Program-made: the position numbers and the translations under genes
Notes under the pieces: generated by a model
What the model saw: only the letters and a program-made list of their open reading frames with translations
Told to the model about the DNA's origin: nothing
Database searches by the model: none
Origin: Candidatus Azambacteria bacterium RIFCSPLOWO2_01_FULL_46_26
GTDB taxonomy: Bacteria; Patescibacteriota; Minisyncoccia; UBA9936
Reading direction: 5' to 3'
Assembly: GCA_001774105.1 (NCBI GenBank)
Contig: MEYT01000012.1
Span: 1-32,838, forward strand
DNA: 32,838 bases
Shown here: piece after piece, positions 21,845-30,709 of the stretch
Position numbering within the stretch: position 1 is the stretch's first letter
How the letters are laid out: each line of letters starts with the position of its first letter

Positions 21845-24244
21845 TTACCGAATTTCAAACACTCCTCCGAAAAAATAATCCCTGTCCAACCGGCGTTCAA
21901 AACTCATTTCTCCGGCGTTGAACGGCAATTCTTCCGGATATTTAAGCGCGACGTTCAAATTTTTCGGAAAACTTAGCGTCCCGTGAAAATCGCTCGCGCC
22001 GCCCGGCTGTTTCTGAATGAGAACGCCGTAGGTCTGCCGTTCCTTGTTTAAATCAAGTTTAAACGGCAAACGATATTTGTAAGTCATCGTCACCGTTTCT
22101 CCCGGGCTGACGTAAACCCAATTTCCGAAAACCGTCTTGCTGGACTCTTCAAAAATTTCGGTGCCGGAATTTTCGTCTTTTCTCAAAGTATTTTCCGTTT
22201 TTTCCACTTCCGCGTCCCGCTCGAATCCGGCTTTATCATAATCAATCGGCGGAGCGTAAACATCGAGAGTGTGTCCTTTTGCTTCCAAAAGCTCCGAGCC
22301 AGAGGGAACGTAGACCCGAAGATAATTCGTGTTGACCCGATTCCACCAATCGTAAGGTAAATTTCCTCCTTTATGCTCGCGAACTATCGTCACTGTGTCA
22401 ATAACAGAACCGTCTTCGCCGATATCGGAACGGTGCGTTATCGTTTCGTCAATCACCCTGTCGGTCTTATATCCGTTAATGTTGGATGAAACAACGGCCA
22501 GAAAATCTTTGTCGGTGTCTTTGATTTCTCCGGCCCACCCTCTTTCATGAACGAATTTCTCGATTTCCTCGTCAAAAGAAAAAATCATTATGTCTTTTTC
22601 ATTCAAACTTTGATTGAGAATTTTCAAAACTTCCTGCCATTGCTCCAAATCAAGATCGGACAATTTTTCCATGAGCATCGGAAACAAATCGGTCAAAAAT
22701 TGCTTCGGTTTGTTTAGTGTTTTATCGTAATTAATCTCAACTTCAAACTGAACAGCTTCGACGAAATTATCCGCGCCGATCGTCTGGCCGTATTCAGCCA
22801 TCTCGATCGGCCCGGTAATTTCAAGCAATTTTTCCACAACCTTGGGCGTCAGGGCAACGACTTGATCCGGCGTCGGATTGCCGGTCTTTTCAAAAAACCA
22901 GGCGGCTTTGCGGGCCGAAGTCGGAAAATCAAAAAACCAATTGGAATCGTGAGTGCTCCAGGCGGTTGAAATTCTTTGAATCGGCCGGGGCGGGACGACG
23001 TTTACTTTAAGCTGTCCGTCAATGTCGAAAATGCCGTTAATCAAAATATTTTTCAAAAAACCGCGGTCGATTTCAAGCAAGCCGTAAGTGCCGATGAAAC
23101 CGCCGGTGGCCCTAATTTCGCCAGGATTTTGGAAAAGCAAAAGATATTTTTGCGGTTTGTAATGCCCGAGAAGTTTCAGACCGATGTCGGACCAATTTAA
23201 AACCTCGTCCAAAATCCCGCCGACGGGGGCCAATTTTTCTTTCAATTCATTAGCCTCGCCCTGCACGTCGGAAGACAAACCGGAAAATGACGATTTATCC
23301 AGATTTTCCCGCACCGATTTTAAATTGCTTTGGGCCGACTTCAAATTTTCTTTCGCCCGAAAAAGCAGATCGGTAAAAGCCGCGCCGTCATTTTTACTTT
23401 CTGGGTCGGACAAAATAAACTGCAACAAATTTTGGCCGGTGAAAAGCTGGGCCGTTTGAGAAATTTTTTCTCCGGCGACGGAAAGATTTTCTCCGGCTTT
23501 CAGCAAAAACAAGGCCGAAAAAACGGTTCTGTCGGCCAAAAATTCCGGCACATTTTCTAAAATCAAATTCAGCGGCTTGCCCAATTTTTCAATCTCAAAA
23601 AGCGACTGGGAAAAATTTTTCCCGGCAAGAGCAAAACCGATCTCGGCCCGGAAAAAATCACCTTTGAAAATCGAATCGCCGGCCTGGCGTAAATTTTCGG
23701 AGGCGGAAAAGGCCTGAGTCATAAGCTGATCTTTTAACACCCATCCTTTCAGCGCGAAATTAACAAACGGAAAAATAACCGCGGCAAAAACAATGAGCAA
23801 AGCAAAACCAAACCATGATTTAAAAGAGGCGCCGGACTTCGCGCGCTTTGCGACTTCGGCGCGGCTTTGGACGGTTGCCGCGACCGGAGCAAACCGGCCA
23901 TCGAATTTTTTCGGAAACGCGGAATTTTTTTTCACTCCGATCGGGCTGATTGCCGGAACAATCTTGAAATCCTCTCGCCGTGTCCGAAGCTCCTTATCCC
24001 TCTCTTCAATCTCGGAAATTTCCATCAAAATCTGTTCTCTTGAAGGAAAGAGTGCGAAAATCTGCGATTTTTTGATTTCGCCCCGCACTTTTACCCGTAC
24101 GAATTCTGCTTTTGCCCCGCTCAGCGGGAATTTTTCCGCTCGGCTCTCCGGCCGTCGGTCGCGAAGATCAATCACCAAGGGAAGCTTCCCCGGCATTTCC
24201 ATCTTTCTGATGTCTCCGGTATGTTTTAAAATATGTGAACGCAT
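21845..24244 (-). CDS. DUF4012 membrane protein
   Basis: The 799-residue protein has a charged cytoplasmic N-terminus (about 1-144), one membrane helix (about 145-166, FGFALLIVFAAVIFPFVNFAL) and a large external part. Helical segments follow the helix (170-350), then the DUF4012 core begins at YLLLFQNPGEIRATGGFIGTYGLLEI and continues through FFDFPTSARKAAWFFEKTG and PKVVEKLLEITGPI. The C-terminal third is beta-rich. DUF4012 proteins occur in Actinobacteria and CPR, often near glycan genes; their biochemical role is not established. The ATG at 24244 has a promoter just upstream; an internal ATG at 24202 (MEMPGKLP) is an alternative start. It lies between the glycosyltransferases and murJ, which argues for a role in surface-polymer assembly or attachment. 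Confidence 0.88.
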   Translation of the reverse strand: MRSHILKHTGDIRKMEMPGKLPLVIDLRDRRPESRAEKFPLSGAKAEFVRVKVRGEIKKSQIFALFPSREQILMEISEIEERDKELRTRREDFKIVPAISPIGVKKNSAFPKKFDGRFAPVAATVQSRAEVAKRAKSGASFKSWFGFALLIVFAAVIFPFVNFALKGWVLKDQLMTQAFSASENLRQAGDSIFKGDFFRAEIGFALAGKNFSQSLFEIEKLGKPLNLILENVPEFLADRTVFSALFLLKAGENLSVAGEKISQTAQLFTGQNLLQFILSDPESKNDGAAFTDLLFRAKENLKSAQSNLKSVRENLDKSSFSGLSSDVQGEANELKEKLAPVGGILDEVLNWSDIGLKLLGHYKPQKYLLLFQNPGEIRATGGFIGTYGLLEIDRGFLKNILINGIFDIDGQLKVNVVPPRPIQRISTAWSTHDSNWFFDFPTSARKAAWFFEKTGNPTPDQVVALTPKVVEKLLEITGPIEMAEYGQTIGADNFVEAVQFEVEINYDKTLNKPKQFLTDLFPMLMEKLSDLDLEQWQEVLKILNQSLNEKDIMIFSFDEEIEKFVHERGWAGEIKDTDKDFLAVVSSNINGYKTDRVIDETITHRSDIGEDGSVIDTVTIVREHKGGNLPYDWWNRVNTNYLRVYVPSGSELLEAKGHTLDVYAPPIDYDKAGFERDAEVEKTENTLRKDENSGTEIFEESSKTVFGNWVYVSPGETVTMTYKYRLPFKLDLNKERQTYGVLIQKQPGGASDFHGTLSFPKNLNVALKYPEELPFNAGEMSFERRLDRDYFFGGVFEIR

Positions 24245-24262
24245 AAAAATCGGAATAATTCT

Positions 24263-24271
24263 ATTGTATCA
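24263..24271 (-). promoter_or_regulatory. Internal extended -10 promoter before the DUF4012 gene
   Basis: On the minus strand TGATACAAT (24271-24263) is an extended -10 element in the 32-base gap after the glycosyltransferase gene. Transcription would start about 12 bases before the ATG. Confidence 0.5.
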
Positions 24272-24276
24272 CATTC

Positions 24277-25401
24277 TCATTCATTTACTGCCTCTTTATA
24301 TACTTTTAGTGTTTCTTCCGCCATTTTCCGCCAGCTGTATTTTTTTGCCTGCTCGAAACCAGTTTCAATCAGCCGCTTTCTCAACAGAGTGTCGCTCAGA
24401 ACAGAAAAAATCGCTTTTGCCATCTCCCGGTGGTCGGCCGGATTGAAATAAACCGCCGCCCGGCCCAAAATTTCCGGCAAAGAACCGACCGAAGAAGACG
24501 CGACTGGCGCGCCGAAATTCATCGCTTCAAGGCCGACGAGCCCGAACCCTTCGGCAAAAGAAGGAATCGCGAAGACCTCCGCGGCTTTATAAAATAACGG
24601 CAGTTCTTCGTCCGGGATAAAGCCCGGCCGAATAATCCTTGAGCCGAGCTCCGATCTCTCCCACTCCTGCCGCGCTTCGGGATAAAAAGGATCTTCCTTT
24701 CCGCCCAAAACAAGTTCAATGTCCAATTTGTATTCTTTTATCAAAATGCCGAACGCCCGGATTAACCCCGTCAAATTTTTATGATTTCGCCAAACGCCGA
24801 CGTAAAAGATGAACGGCTTTTTAATTCCGTATTTATTTTTCAAATTTTGAATTTGTCCTTCATTTACGCAAACTTTATCCTTCAAGCGAGCCCCTTCGTA
24901 AATTACCGTCATTTTGTCCGGCGAAACCGGATAATGCCTTAAAATATCCTGCTTTGTGTACTCCGAAACCGCGATAATTGTTTCCGCCTTCTTTAAAATA
25001 TTTTTCAGCACGAACTCAAAAGCCAGCCGCCTGTGCCGCGAAGCGCCAACTTTATGGCCGGGAAAATATTTCGGCGTTAAATCATGAATCGTTACAACGC
25101 AAGGCCGCGGATAAAAAAGTGGGGCGTTAAAATGAGGAAAATGCATCAAATCAACTTGTTCCTTTAAAAATTGCCGAGGCAGGATTATCTGCTCTTTCCA
25201 GCCGTACCAGCCGGCCGAAACCCTGATTGTTTTTACTTTCGCGTTGTCGGAAAAAAAGTTGGAATACTCCGGCTCAAGCAAAAAAATCCGGTATTCGTTT
25301 TCCCTGTCCAGTTTCACGATTTCTTCAATTAAATGTTTTATGTAAATCCCGATGCCGGTCTGCGCCGCGCCGTACATTCGGGCATCAATGCCAATTTTCA
25401 T
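24277..25401 (-). CDS. GT4-family glycosyltransferase
   Basis: A 374-residue GT-B glycosyltransferase, retaining type. The N-terminal Rossmann domain starts MKIGIDARMYGAAQTGIGIYIKHL, with a Gly-rich loop for the acceptor, and contains HFPHFNAPLF and VVTIHDLTPKYFP. The C-terminal nucleotide-sugar domain has PFIFYVGVWRNHKNLTGLIRAF and the E-x7-E motif in EGFGLVGLEAMNFGAPV. The donor sugar cannot be read from the sequence; the closest-looking subgroup is the mannosyl/rhamnosyl-type GT4 enzymes. It lies four bases after the next glycosyltransferase gene and is the fifth gene of the operon. Confidence 0.92.
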   Translation of the reverse strand: MKIGIDARMYGAAQTGIGIYIKHLIEEIVKLDRENEYRIFLLEPEYSNFFSDNAKVKTIRVSAGWYGWKEQIILPRQFLKEQVDLMHFPHFNAPLFYPRPCVVTIHDLTPKYFPGHKVGASRHRRLAFEFVLKNILKKAETIIAVSEYTKQDILRHYPVSPDKMTVIYEGARLKDKVCVNEGQIQNLKNKYGIKKPFIFYVGVWRNHKNLTGLIRAFGILIKEYKLDIELVLGGKEDPFYPEARQEWERSELGSRIIRPGFIPDEELPLFYKAAEVFAIPSFAEGFGLVGLEAMNFGAPVASSSVGSLPEILGRAAVYFNPADHREMAKAIFSVLSDTLLRKRLIETGFEQAKKYSWRKMAEETLKVYKEAVNE

Positions 25402-25404
25402 AAA

Positions 25405-26550
25405 TCAGTTATTAGTTAAAACGCGAAGCGTTTCCCGGGCGGTTTTTTCCCAGGAAAATTGCTTGGTTCTTTTCAGGCCCTTTCTGACCAGTTCTCTTCT
25501 AAGGGCAGCGTCGCTCAAAACAAACTCCATGGCCGCGGCCAGCTCGTCGATTTTATAAGGATCAATCATAATTCCGGCGTCTCCGACGATTTCGGGCAGC
25601 GAAGAAGCGTTTGAAGTTATCGTCGGAACGCCTGAAGCCATTGCTTCAAGCGGCGGGAAGCCGAATCCCTCAAAAAAACTCGGGTAAACGAATATTTTCG
25701 CCAAATTATAAATATAAGGCTTATCGACATCATCTATAAAACCGGTAAAAATGATTTTTTCTTTGAATTTTGAGGTTCGGGCGGTTTTGATTATGTCTTT
25801 AAAAAGCCAGCCGAGTCGGCCCGCGATCACCAGCCGCAGATCTTCGTTTTGAAATTGGCCGGCACAGCGTTCAAAGGCCTTAATCAGCGCGATAATGTTT
25901 TTTCTCGGTTCTATCGTCCCGAAGTAAAAAATAAAGTTATCCGGCAAATTATATTTTTTCTTTATGTGCTCGAGTTTCGGATCATTTTGCGGCCGCGGCT
26001 TGAAATTTTCGGCTATGCCGGAATGAATCACGAAAATTTTTTCCGGATTGATTTTCCAAAAATTCACCAAGTCCTGCTTTGTTGAATTTGACACGGCAAT
26101 AATCTTGTCCGCCGCCCTTGCCTGATTTTTGATTCCCAAAGAAAGATGCCACCACCGCTTTCGCGGAGAAAAAAAATTCGGATAATGCCAAAAAGACAAA
26201 TCATGAAAAGTAATCGTCCTTGGACAAGTTTTTGAAAGGGCGGAAATCAGGAAATGCGGACTGAACAAAACGTCAATGCCGCCGAGTAGCCGATCAATTT
26301 TCGGAAAATTAAAAAAATAAGAAAACGGATCAAAAACAAAGCGATTCGGCAGGCGAAATTCTCTCAATTCGGCGTTGGGAGCTTTCAGCCACGGATATTC
26401 AAGCGGGACCTTTGAAAAGGCGTTGTAAAAAAATTTATAACGCGCGTCCGGCTTCAAAGCGACCATGGAATCCAAAAGATTGAGAGCGTACTCCTCAATC
26501 CCTGTGCGGGCGCCTTTTGCCAAAACTCGTATATCAATGCCAATTTGCAT
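25405..26550 (-). CDS. GT4-family glycosyltransferase
   Basis: A 381-residue GT-B enzyme of the same general type as the adjacent one at 24277. The start [26 protein letters not shown] carries the Gly-rich acceptor loop. [19 protein letters not shown] is the equivalent of the HDL motif, and [21 protein letters not shown] opens the C-terminal domain. The E-x7-E motif is [18 protein letters not shown]. The two neighbours share layout and local motifs and may be an old duplication with different specificities. A 36-base gap with ACAACTT-type tandem repeats separates it from the wzz-like gene. Confidence 0.92.
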   Translation of the reverse strand: MQIGIDIRVLAKGARTGIEEYALNLLDSMVALKPDARYKFFYNAFSKVPLEYPWLKAPNAELREFRLPNRFVFDPFSYFFNFPKIDRLLGGIDVLFSPHFLISALSKTCPRTITFHDLSFWHYPNFFSPRKRWWHLSLGIKNQARAADKIIAVSNSTKQDLVNFWKINPEKIFVIHSGIAENFKPRPQNDPKLEHIKKKYNLPDNFIFYFGTIEPRKNIIALIKAFERCAGQFQNEDLRLVIAGRLGWLFKDIIKTARTSKFKEKIIFTGFIDDVDKPYIYNLAKIFVYPSFFEGFGFPPLEAMASGVPTITSNASSLPEIVGDAGIMIDPYKIDELAAAMEFVLSDAALRRELVRKGLKRTKQFSWEKTARETLRVLTNN

Positions 26551-26586
26551 AACACACTACAAACAACTTACAACTTACAACCGTTG
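26551..26586. repeat. Short tandem repeat in the gap between wzz-like and GT4 genes
   Basis: The gap contains tandem ACAACTT-type units (CAACTTACAACTTACAAC). A related CAAC/GTTG pairing (ACAACCGTTGT) runs up to the wzz-like stop. Confidence 0.5.
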
Positions 26587-27156
26587 TCAGTTGTTTGTTA
26601 AATATTCTTTTACAAACGCTAAAAATATGCCAAGGGCTAAGCCGGTTAACATTCCTAAAAACGCGACAACGCCGGTACGCCGCTCTTCTTGCTCAACGGC
26701 CAACTCTTCGGCCTTAATCGCAAACATCCGGGTTTTACCCAAATAATTAATGGATTTATCGGCTTCCGCCAAAACGGCCTGAGCCAAACGCCGGCCGTCT
26801 TCCTCGCTTTTTGCTTCGTATTTGACTTCCAAAAATTGAGGAGCGAATTTAATTACTTTAAAATTTTTAAAAACCTTTACTTGCGACGAAAGGGATTTCT
26901 GAGCGCTCGGACTTTGAAGCCAGGCGGTCAGCGCCTCGGCCGCGCCGTCCGACGCCTTAACGCTGTAATAAGGATCTTCAGCTTTCAGCGGAGCCGAAAA
27001 TTCGACACTGGAACTGACAAACAAAGGCAAAGAGAACTGAAAAAACCGCTCTTTGGTTGCGGAGAAAAACAAAGCCGAAGCGAATGTTAAAGCGGCGATA
27101 ACCGCAATCAAAATAAAATTATTTTTTAGTATTCGAAAGTAATCGTTATATTGCAT
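26587..27156 (-). CDS. Wzz-like chain-length determinant / polysaccharide co-polymerase
   Basis: A 189-residue protein with the Wzz layout: an N-terminal membrane helix (about residues 13-32, FILIAVIAALTFASALFF), an external middle region rich in charged helices (KAEDPYYSVKASDGAAEALTAWLQSPS), and a C-terminal helix (GVVAFLGMLTGLALGIFLAFVKEYL). No tyrosine-kinase domain follows. Such proteins set the length of surface polysaccharides together with a Wzy polymerase, which I do not see here. I chose the ATG at 27156 (MQYNDYFRILKNNF); a longer frame would run into the upstream gene. It lies four bases after the upstream glycosyltransferase stop. Confidence 0.82.
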   Translation of the reverse strand: MQYNDYFRILKNNFILIAVIAALTFASALFFSATKERFFQFSLPLFVSSSVEFSAPLKAEDPYYSVKASDGAAEALTAWLQSPSAQKSLSSQVKVFKNFKVIKFAPQFLEVKYEAKSEEDGRRLAQAVLAEADKSINYLGKTRMFAIKAEELAVEQEERRTGVVAFLGMLTGLALGIFLAFVKEYLTNN

Positions 27157-27160
27157 AAAA

Positions 27161-28258
27161 TTATTTCCACGTTTTAAGTTTTTCTTCAACAAACTCTTTT
27201 ATCTTTTTTTTGAATATCTCCTTATCAAACTTCAGCGCTTCTTGCCGAACAAGCTCCGGCTCAAAGGACGAGCGTTCAAATTTTTCGAGCGCTTTAATAA
27301 GCGCGGCCGGAGTCTGTTCTTCAAAAAAAAGACCGCTTACTCCCTCTTTCACGGTTTCCAGCGCCCCGCCGGATTTAAAGGCAATCACCGGCTTGCCGCA
27401 CGCCATTGCCTCCACCGCCGTGATTCCGAAATCCTCCTCTTGAGGAAAAATCAGAGCTTTGGCTCCGGCCAAATATTCGCTTAATTTTTCGTCGCCGTCA
27501 ACCTTTAAAAATTCAACGTTGGTTTTCGCTTTAAGCCGCAAACCTTTTTCGGCCGGGCCGCGGCCGATGATTTTCAAGGGCTGTTTGAACGAATTAAAGG
27601 CCTCGATCGCTATATCAAACCGCTTATAAGGCAGAAGCCGTCCGACCATCAGAAAATATTTTCCTGAATCCTTTTCGGCGGCCGAAAAATTTGAAACGTT
27701 CACCGGCGGATAAACGACTTCCGAATCCGCTCCGTAATATTTTTTAATTCTTCTTTGAACGAACTTGGAGTTGGCGATGAAATAATCAACCCTGTTGGCG
27801 GCTTCCCGATCCCAAATTCTGATGTAGTTCATAAAGAACGGAATGAATTTTTTCACCAAAGACGGATAATAAAACTCTTCAATGTATTTATGGCTGTCGT
27901 CCCATGCGTAGCGAATCGGAGTGTGGCAATAAGAAACATGCAGAGTGGACGGTTTGGTGACAATGCCTTTGGCGTAGCTTGCCGAATCGGACAAAACGAC
28001 GTCGTACTTGGACAAATCAAATTGCTCCGCGGCAAAAGGCATCAGCAAAGGAAAAAGGCGGTGGCGGCTGCGGCTGAACGGCAATTTTTGCAAAAACGAG
28101 GTGTAAATTCTGCGGCCTTTAAACCGCCCATGCGTCAATTTTTCGTCGTAAAGCAAAGTGTAAATCGGCGCTTTCGGCCAAATCTCCAAAAATGCCTCAA
28201 GCACCTGTTCGGCTCCTCCGCGTTCAATAAGATAGTCGTGAACTAAAGCAATTCGCAT
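27161..28258 (-). CDS. GT4-family glycosyltransferase (WbaZ-like)
   Basis: A 365-residue GT-B enzyme. The start MRIALVHDYLIERGGAEQVLEAFLEIWP, with the GGAE loop, and the YTLLYD, YDVVLSDSASYAKGI and HVSYCHTPIRYAWDD blocks are typical of WbaZ-type mannosyltransferases. The C-terminal domain has YFLMVGRLLPYKRFDIAIEAF and the E-x7-E motif EDFGITAVEAMACGKPVIAF. It differs from the two other GT4 enzymes in the operon. It follows the initiating transferase after two bases and may add the second sugar; that order is inference. Confidence 0.92.
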   Translation of the reverse strand: MRIALVHDYLIERGGAEQVLEAFLEIWPKAPIYTLLYDEKLTHGRFKGRRIYTSFLQKLPFSRSRHRLFPLLMPFAAEQFDLSKYDVVLSDSASYAKGIVTKPSTLHVSYCHTPIRYAWDDSHKYIEEFYYPSLVKKFIPFFMNYIRIWDREAANRVDYFIANSKFVQRRIKKYYGADSEVVYPPVNVSNFSAAEKDSGKYFLMVGRLLPYKRFDIAIEAFNSFKQPLKIIGRGPAEKGLRLKAKTNVEFLKVDGDEKLSEYLAGAKALIFPQEEDFGITAVEAMACGKPVIAFKSGGALETVKEGVSGLFFEEQTPAALIKALEKFERSSFEPELVRQEALKFDKEIFKKKIKEFVEEKLKTWK

Positions 28259-28260
28259 AT

Positions 28261-29676
28261 TTATTGTTTGTGTTTCTTAAACAGCACCGCGAATGGCGTT
28301 TTAAGCATAATTTTAAAATCGAGCGCCAGCGACCAATTTTCAATGTAATAAGCGTCAAGCTTCACCTCTTCTTCAAAATCCAAATCCGAGCGTCCGGAAA
28401 TTTGCGCCAAACCGGTGATTCCCGGTTTCACGTTGAACACAACTTGATGTCGCCTTTCATATTGAGCGACCTCCTTGGGCATGTGGGGTCTGGGACCGAC
28501 CAAACTCATCTCGCCTTTTAAAACATTAAAAAACTGCGGCAGTTCGTCCAAACTGGTCTTCTCCAAAAAACGTCCGATTTTTGTTCTCCTGGGATCGTTC
28601 AAAATTTTAAAAACCGGACCAGGCTTGCTTTTTTCATCCCGCAGCCGTTCCTCGTATGTGTCGGCTTTTCCGGCGTTCGGATAATAAGGGCCGGTGCAAT
28701 ATTCAAATTTCATCGAACGGAATTTATAAGTGTCAAAAACGCCTTTTTGTCCCACCCGTTGATTGCGGTATGTCACCGGTCCCGGCGAGTCTAGTTTTAC
28801 GGCCAAAGCGATGAGCGCCATCAGAGGGGCGAAAAATATTATGCCGAAAAGCGAGCCGATGACGTCAATGATTTTTTTTATTATTTTTCCCCATCCTTCA
28901 AGCGCCGTTCTTTTCAATTCAATCAAAGGCAGACCGGTAAAGGTGTCGACGCCGACGTTGGTCGTCAAGGCCTGAAAGAGATTCGGGACGTATTTGAAAG
29001 TCAGGCGCGTTTCGTTGCAGAAATCAATAAGTTCAAGCACTTTCTCTTTCGGATAATCCGGATCGGCCAGAATCACCTCGTCAATTCCGGGATTGTCGAC
29101 CGCTTGCCGGACTTCGGCGATGTCCGGCTGAAAAAGATGTTTAACAATTTTATAGCCCGAAGCCGGCTCGGTTTCTATTTGTTCAACGATCAACCGACTT
29201 AAATCGTCTTTGCCTATCACCAAAACCTTGTGGCTTCCGAAATCATAATGCACAAGGAGGTATTTTTGAACTTGCCGCATAATTATCCGGCCAGCCATCA
29301 CGAACACGACGGCGAAAAACCAGGCGACCAAAATTATAAACCGCGAATCAAAAAACTCCCCCCTTAAAAAGATGAAGACGACCACGGCCATAAAACCGGC
29401 CGCCGAAGCCGTAACCAGCCCAAAAAATTCTTCAATCGTGCTTCTCGTTATTTTTAATTTATAAAGCCCGGCCAGAGCGAAAATTATAAGCCATAAAGGA
29501 ATAATAAGCGAAAGAATCAAAAGATATTCCCGCAAGGGCAAATTAAAACGAACCGGCAAAAAACCGCTGATTAAAGAACCGGTTCGCAAAAAATAAGCGG
29601 TCAGACCGGCCGCGAAGAGCATCAAAAAATCCGTCGGCACAAGAAGAGCGCTGAAAATGAGTTCCGAGCGTTTCAT
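28261..29676 (-). CDS. Polyprenyl-phosphate sugar-1-phosphate transferase (initiating enzyme)
   Basis: Enzymes of this family start lipid-linked polysaccharide synthesis by moving a sugar phosphate to undecaprenyl phosphate. The 471-residue product has four to five N-terminal membrane segments (up to about residue 135), a Rossmann-like middle region (HKVLVIGKDDLSRLIVEQIE), and the catalytic bacterial sugar transferase domain after one more helix (IIDVIGSLFGIIFFAPLMALIALAVKL). Catalytic-domain motifs are DSPGPVTYRNQRVGQ, FDTYKFRSM, LEKTSLDELPQFFNVLKGEMSLVGPRP and VKPGITGLAQISGRSDLDFEEEV. It resembles WbaP/WcaJ; the sugar is unknown. It is the first gene of the operon and has its own promoter. 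No Shine-Dalgarno sequence is seen before the ATG. Confidence 0.95.
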   Translation of the reverse strand: MKRSELIFSALLVPTDFLMLFAAGLTAYFLRTGSLISGFLPVRFNLPLREYLLILSLIIPLWLIIFALAGLYKLKITRSTIEEFFGLVTASAAGFMAVVVFIFLRGEFFDSRFIILVAWFFAVVFVMAGRIIMRQVQKYLLVHYDFGSHKVLVIGKDDLSRLIVEQIETEPASGYKIVKHLFQPDIAEVRQAVDNPGIDEVILADPDYPKEKVLELIDFCNETRLTFKYVPNLFQALTTNVGVDTFTGLPLIELKRTALEGWGKIIKKIIDVIGSLFGIIFFAPLMALIALAVKLDSPGPVTYRNQRVGQKGVFDTYKFRSMKFEYCTGPYYPNAGKADTYEERLRDEKSKPGPVFKILNDPRRTKIGRFLEKTSLDELPQFFNVLKGEMSLVGPRPHMPKEVAQYERRHQVVFNVKPGITGLAQISGRSDLDFEEEVKLDAYYIENWSLALDFKIMLKTPFAVLFKKHKQ

Positions 29677-29693
29677 ATATTGTTTATGTTGTT

Positions 29694-29722
29694 ATTGTAT
29701 GTGAAAGGAAAGGTAAAATCAA
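29694..29722 (-). promoter_or_regulatory. Promoter for the glycan operon
   Basis: On the minus strand, TTGATT (29722-29717), 17-base spacer, TACAAT (29699-29694). The leader would be about 11 bases. Confidence 0.65.
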
Positions 29723-29732
29723 GGATTAATTT

Positions 29733-29757
29733 CCCGCATAATCAAGTTATATGCGGG
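29733..29757. other. Hairpin between rnpB terminator and glycan operon promoter
   Basis: CCCGCATA (29733-29740) pairs perfectly with TATGCGGG (29750-29757). No T run follows on either strand, so it is not a standard terminator; it may insulate or regulate the junction. Confidence 0.5.
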
Positions 29758-29760
29758 ATT

Positions 29761-29790
29761 AAAAATGACCGCTTAAAAGCGGTCATTTTT
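29761..29790 (-). terminator. Terminator of rnpB
   Basis: AAAAATGACCGC (29761-29772) pairs with GCGGTCATTTTT (29779-29790); the stem abuts the 3' end of RNase P RNA on the minus strand. Confidence 0.88.
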
Positions 29791-30226
29791 GCCGGCGAAC
29801 CTGTAAGCCGAATTCTGTGGTCGCCTAAGGCGACCGATGATCATTTATCTGGGCCCGCGATCGCTCGCGGGCTCAAGCGAGCTACTTTTCGTCACCCCGC
29901 CGAGGCGGGATGGTTTGCTCTTGCACCGGATAGGGTTTGCCGTCGCTTATCGTCACCGATAAGGAAAAGATATAGCTCCTTAAAAAGGAACACTATCTTA
30001 CTTTTCACCTTTCGCCCCGTTGAAACGGGACTAGTATCGTCTCTGTGGCACTTTCCCTGGGCTTGGCTTTTAAAAAATTTTTGTCTTAAGAACAAAACTT
30101 TTTTAGAAGTTACTCCCGGTTGCCGTTAGCAACTATCCGCTTCTCCGCCGAAGGGCGGAGGGTGTTCGGACTTTCCTCTATCTTCCGACACAATATCGGA
30201 AAACAGCGATCATCCGGTTCACCGGC
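29791..30226 (-). ncRNA. rnpB: RNase P RNA
   Basis: The catalytic RNA that trims tRNA 5' ends, bacterial A-type-like layout, about 436 nt. The 5' GCCGGTGAACC pairs with the 3' GGTTCGCCGGC (P1). Conserved blocks, read on the minus strand, are TAGAGGAAAGTCC near the 5' end, AGTGCCACAGAGA, GGGGCGAAAGGTGAAA, GCAAGAGCAAACC, and ACAGAATTCGGCTTACAGG near the 3' end. Where the short P9 hairpin is normally found there is an A/T-rich extension (about 30067-30106). It has its own promoter and terminator. A 149-codon plus-strand reading frame over this region is not a gene. Confidence 0.96.
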
Positions 30227-30232
30227 AATATA

Positions 30233-30260
30233 ATATTACCAGAAAAATGAAAAAAGTCAA
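30233..30260 (-). promoter_or_regulatory. Promoter for rnpB
   Basis: On the minus strand, TTGACT (30260-30255), 16-base spacer, TAATAT (30238-30233). Transcription would start at or next to the predicted mature 5' end (30226). Confidence 0.7.
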
Positions 30261-30274
30261 GAGCTTGCTCCGCG

Positions 30275-30706
30275 TTAAAACAAAGTTGACGTCGCCTGAT
30301 CCAGCGTTTTATTGACCAGCGCGTCGGCTTGAGCGTTCTGCTCCCGCGGAACGTGCTTAAAAACAATTGATTTAAAATATGTCTTGAGATTCCAGACGTG
30401 GCGGAAAAGGAGCCAAAGCCGTTCCTCGTGAAATTCATATTCGCCGCTCATCTGCCTGACCGCGAGTTCCGAGTCCATCCGTACTTCAACGTCGGTCTTT
30501 AAACATTCTTCTTTGCCGAGCAACGCCTTGGCTTTTTTCAGCGCGTGAATCACGCCTTCATACTCGGCCTCGTTGTTCGTCCGTTTATCCAAATACTCTC
30601 CTTTTTCAACAACCCTGCCGCCCGGCAAGCGTAATACGAAGCCGATGGCCGCCGGACCCGGATTGCCTCTTGAGCCGCCGTCGGCGTTGATAATAAGTTT
30701 CGCCAT
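30275..30706 (-). CDS. rnhA: Ribonuclease HI
   Basis: Cuts the RNA strand of RNA-DNA hybrids. The four metal-binding acidic residues are present: D9 in NADGGSRGNPGPA, E48 in NNEAEY, D78 in VRMDSELA and D128 in QNAQADALVNK. The DGGSRGNPG start and 143-residue length fit the RNase HI family without an N-terminal hybrid-binding domain. It is the last gene of the pgk-nuclease-rnhA run, three bases after the nuclease gene, and is followed by the rnpB promoter. Confidence 0.95.
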   Translation of the reverse strand: MAKLIINADGGSRGNPGPAAIGFVLRLPGGRVVEKGEYLDKRTNNEAEYEGVIHALKKAKALLGKEECLKTDVEVRMDSELAVRQMSGEYEFHEERLWLLFRHVWNLKTYFKSIVFKHVPREQNAQADALVNKTLDQATSTLF

Positions 30707-30709
30707 AAT

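Noticed and set aside
24110-24140. Small CCCGC/GCGGG hairpin in the DUF4012 N-terminal coding region
   Set aside because: Five-base arms are expected by chance in GC-rich coding sequence, and there is no evidence that the residues are an insertion.
23793-24446. 217-codon plus-strand reading frame across the DUF4012 start
   Set aside because: Spans two well-supported minus-strand genes and their promoter; composition is that of an antisense frame.
29680-30129. 149-codon plus-strand reading frame
   Set aside because: It lies over the antisense strand of rnpB, whose conserved blocks and P1 pairing explain the sequence.
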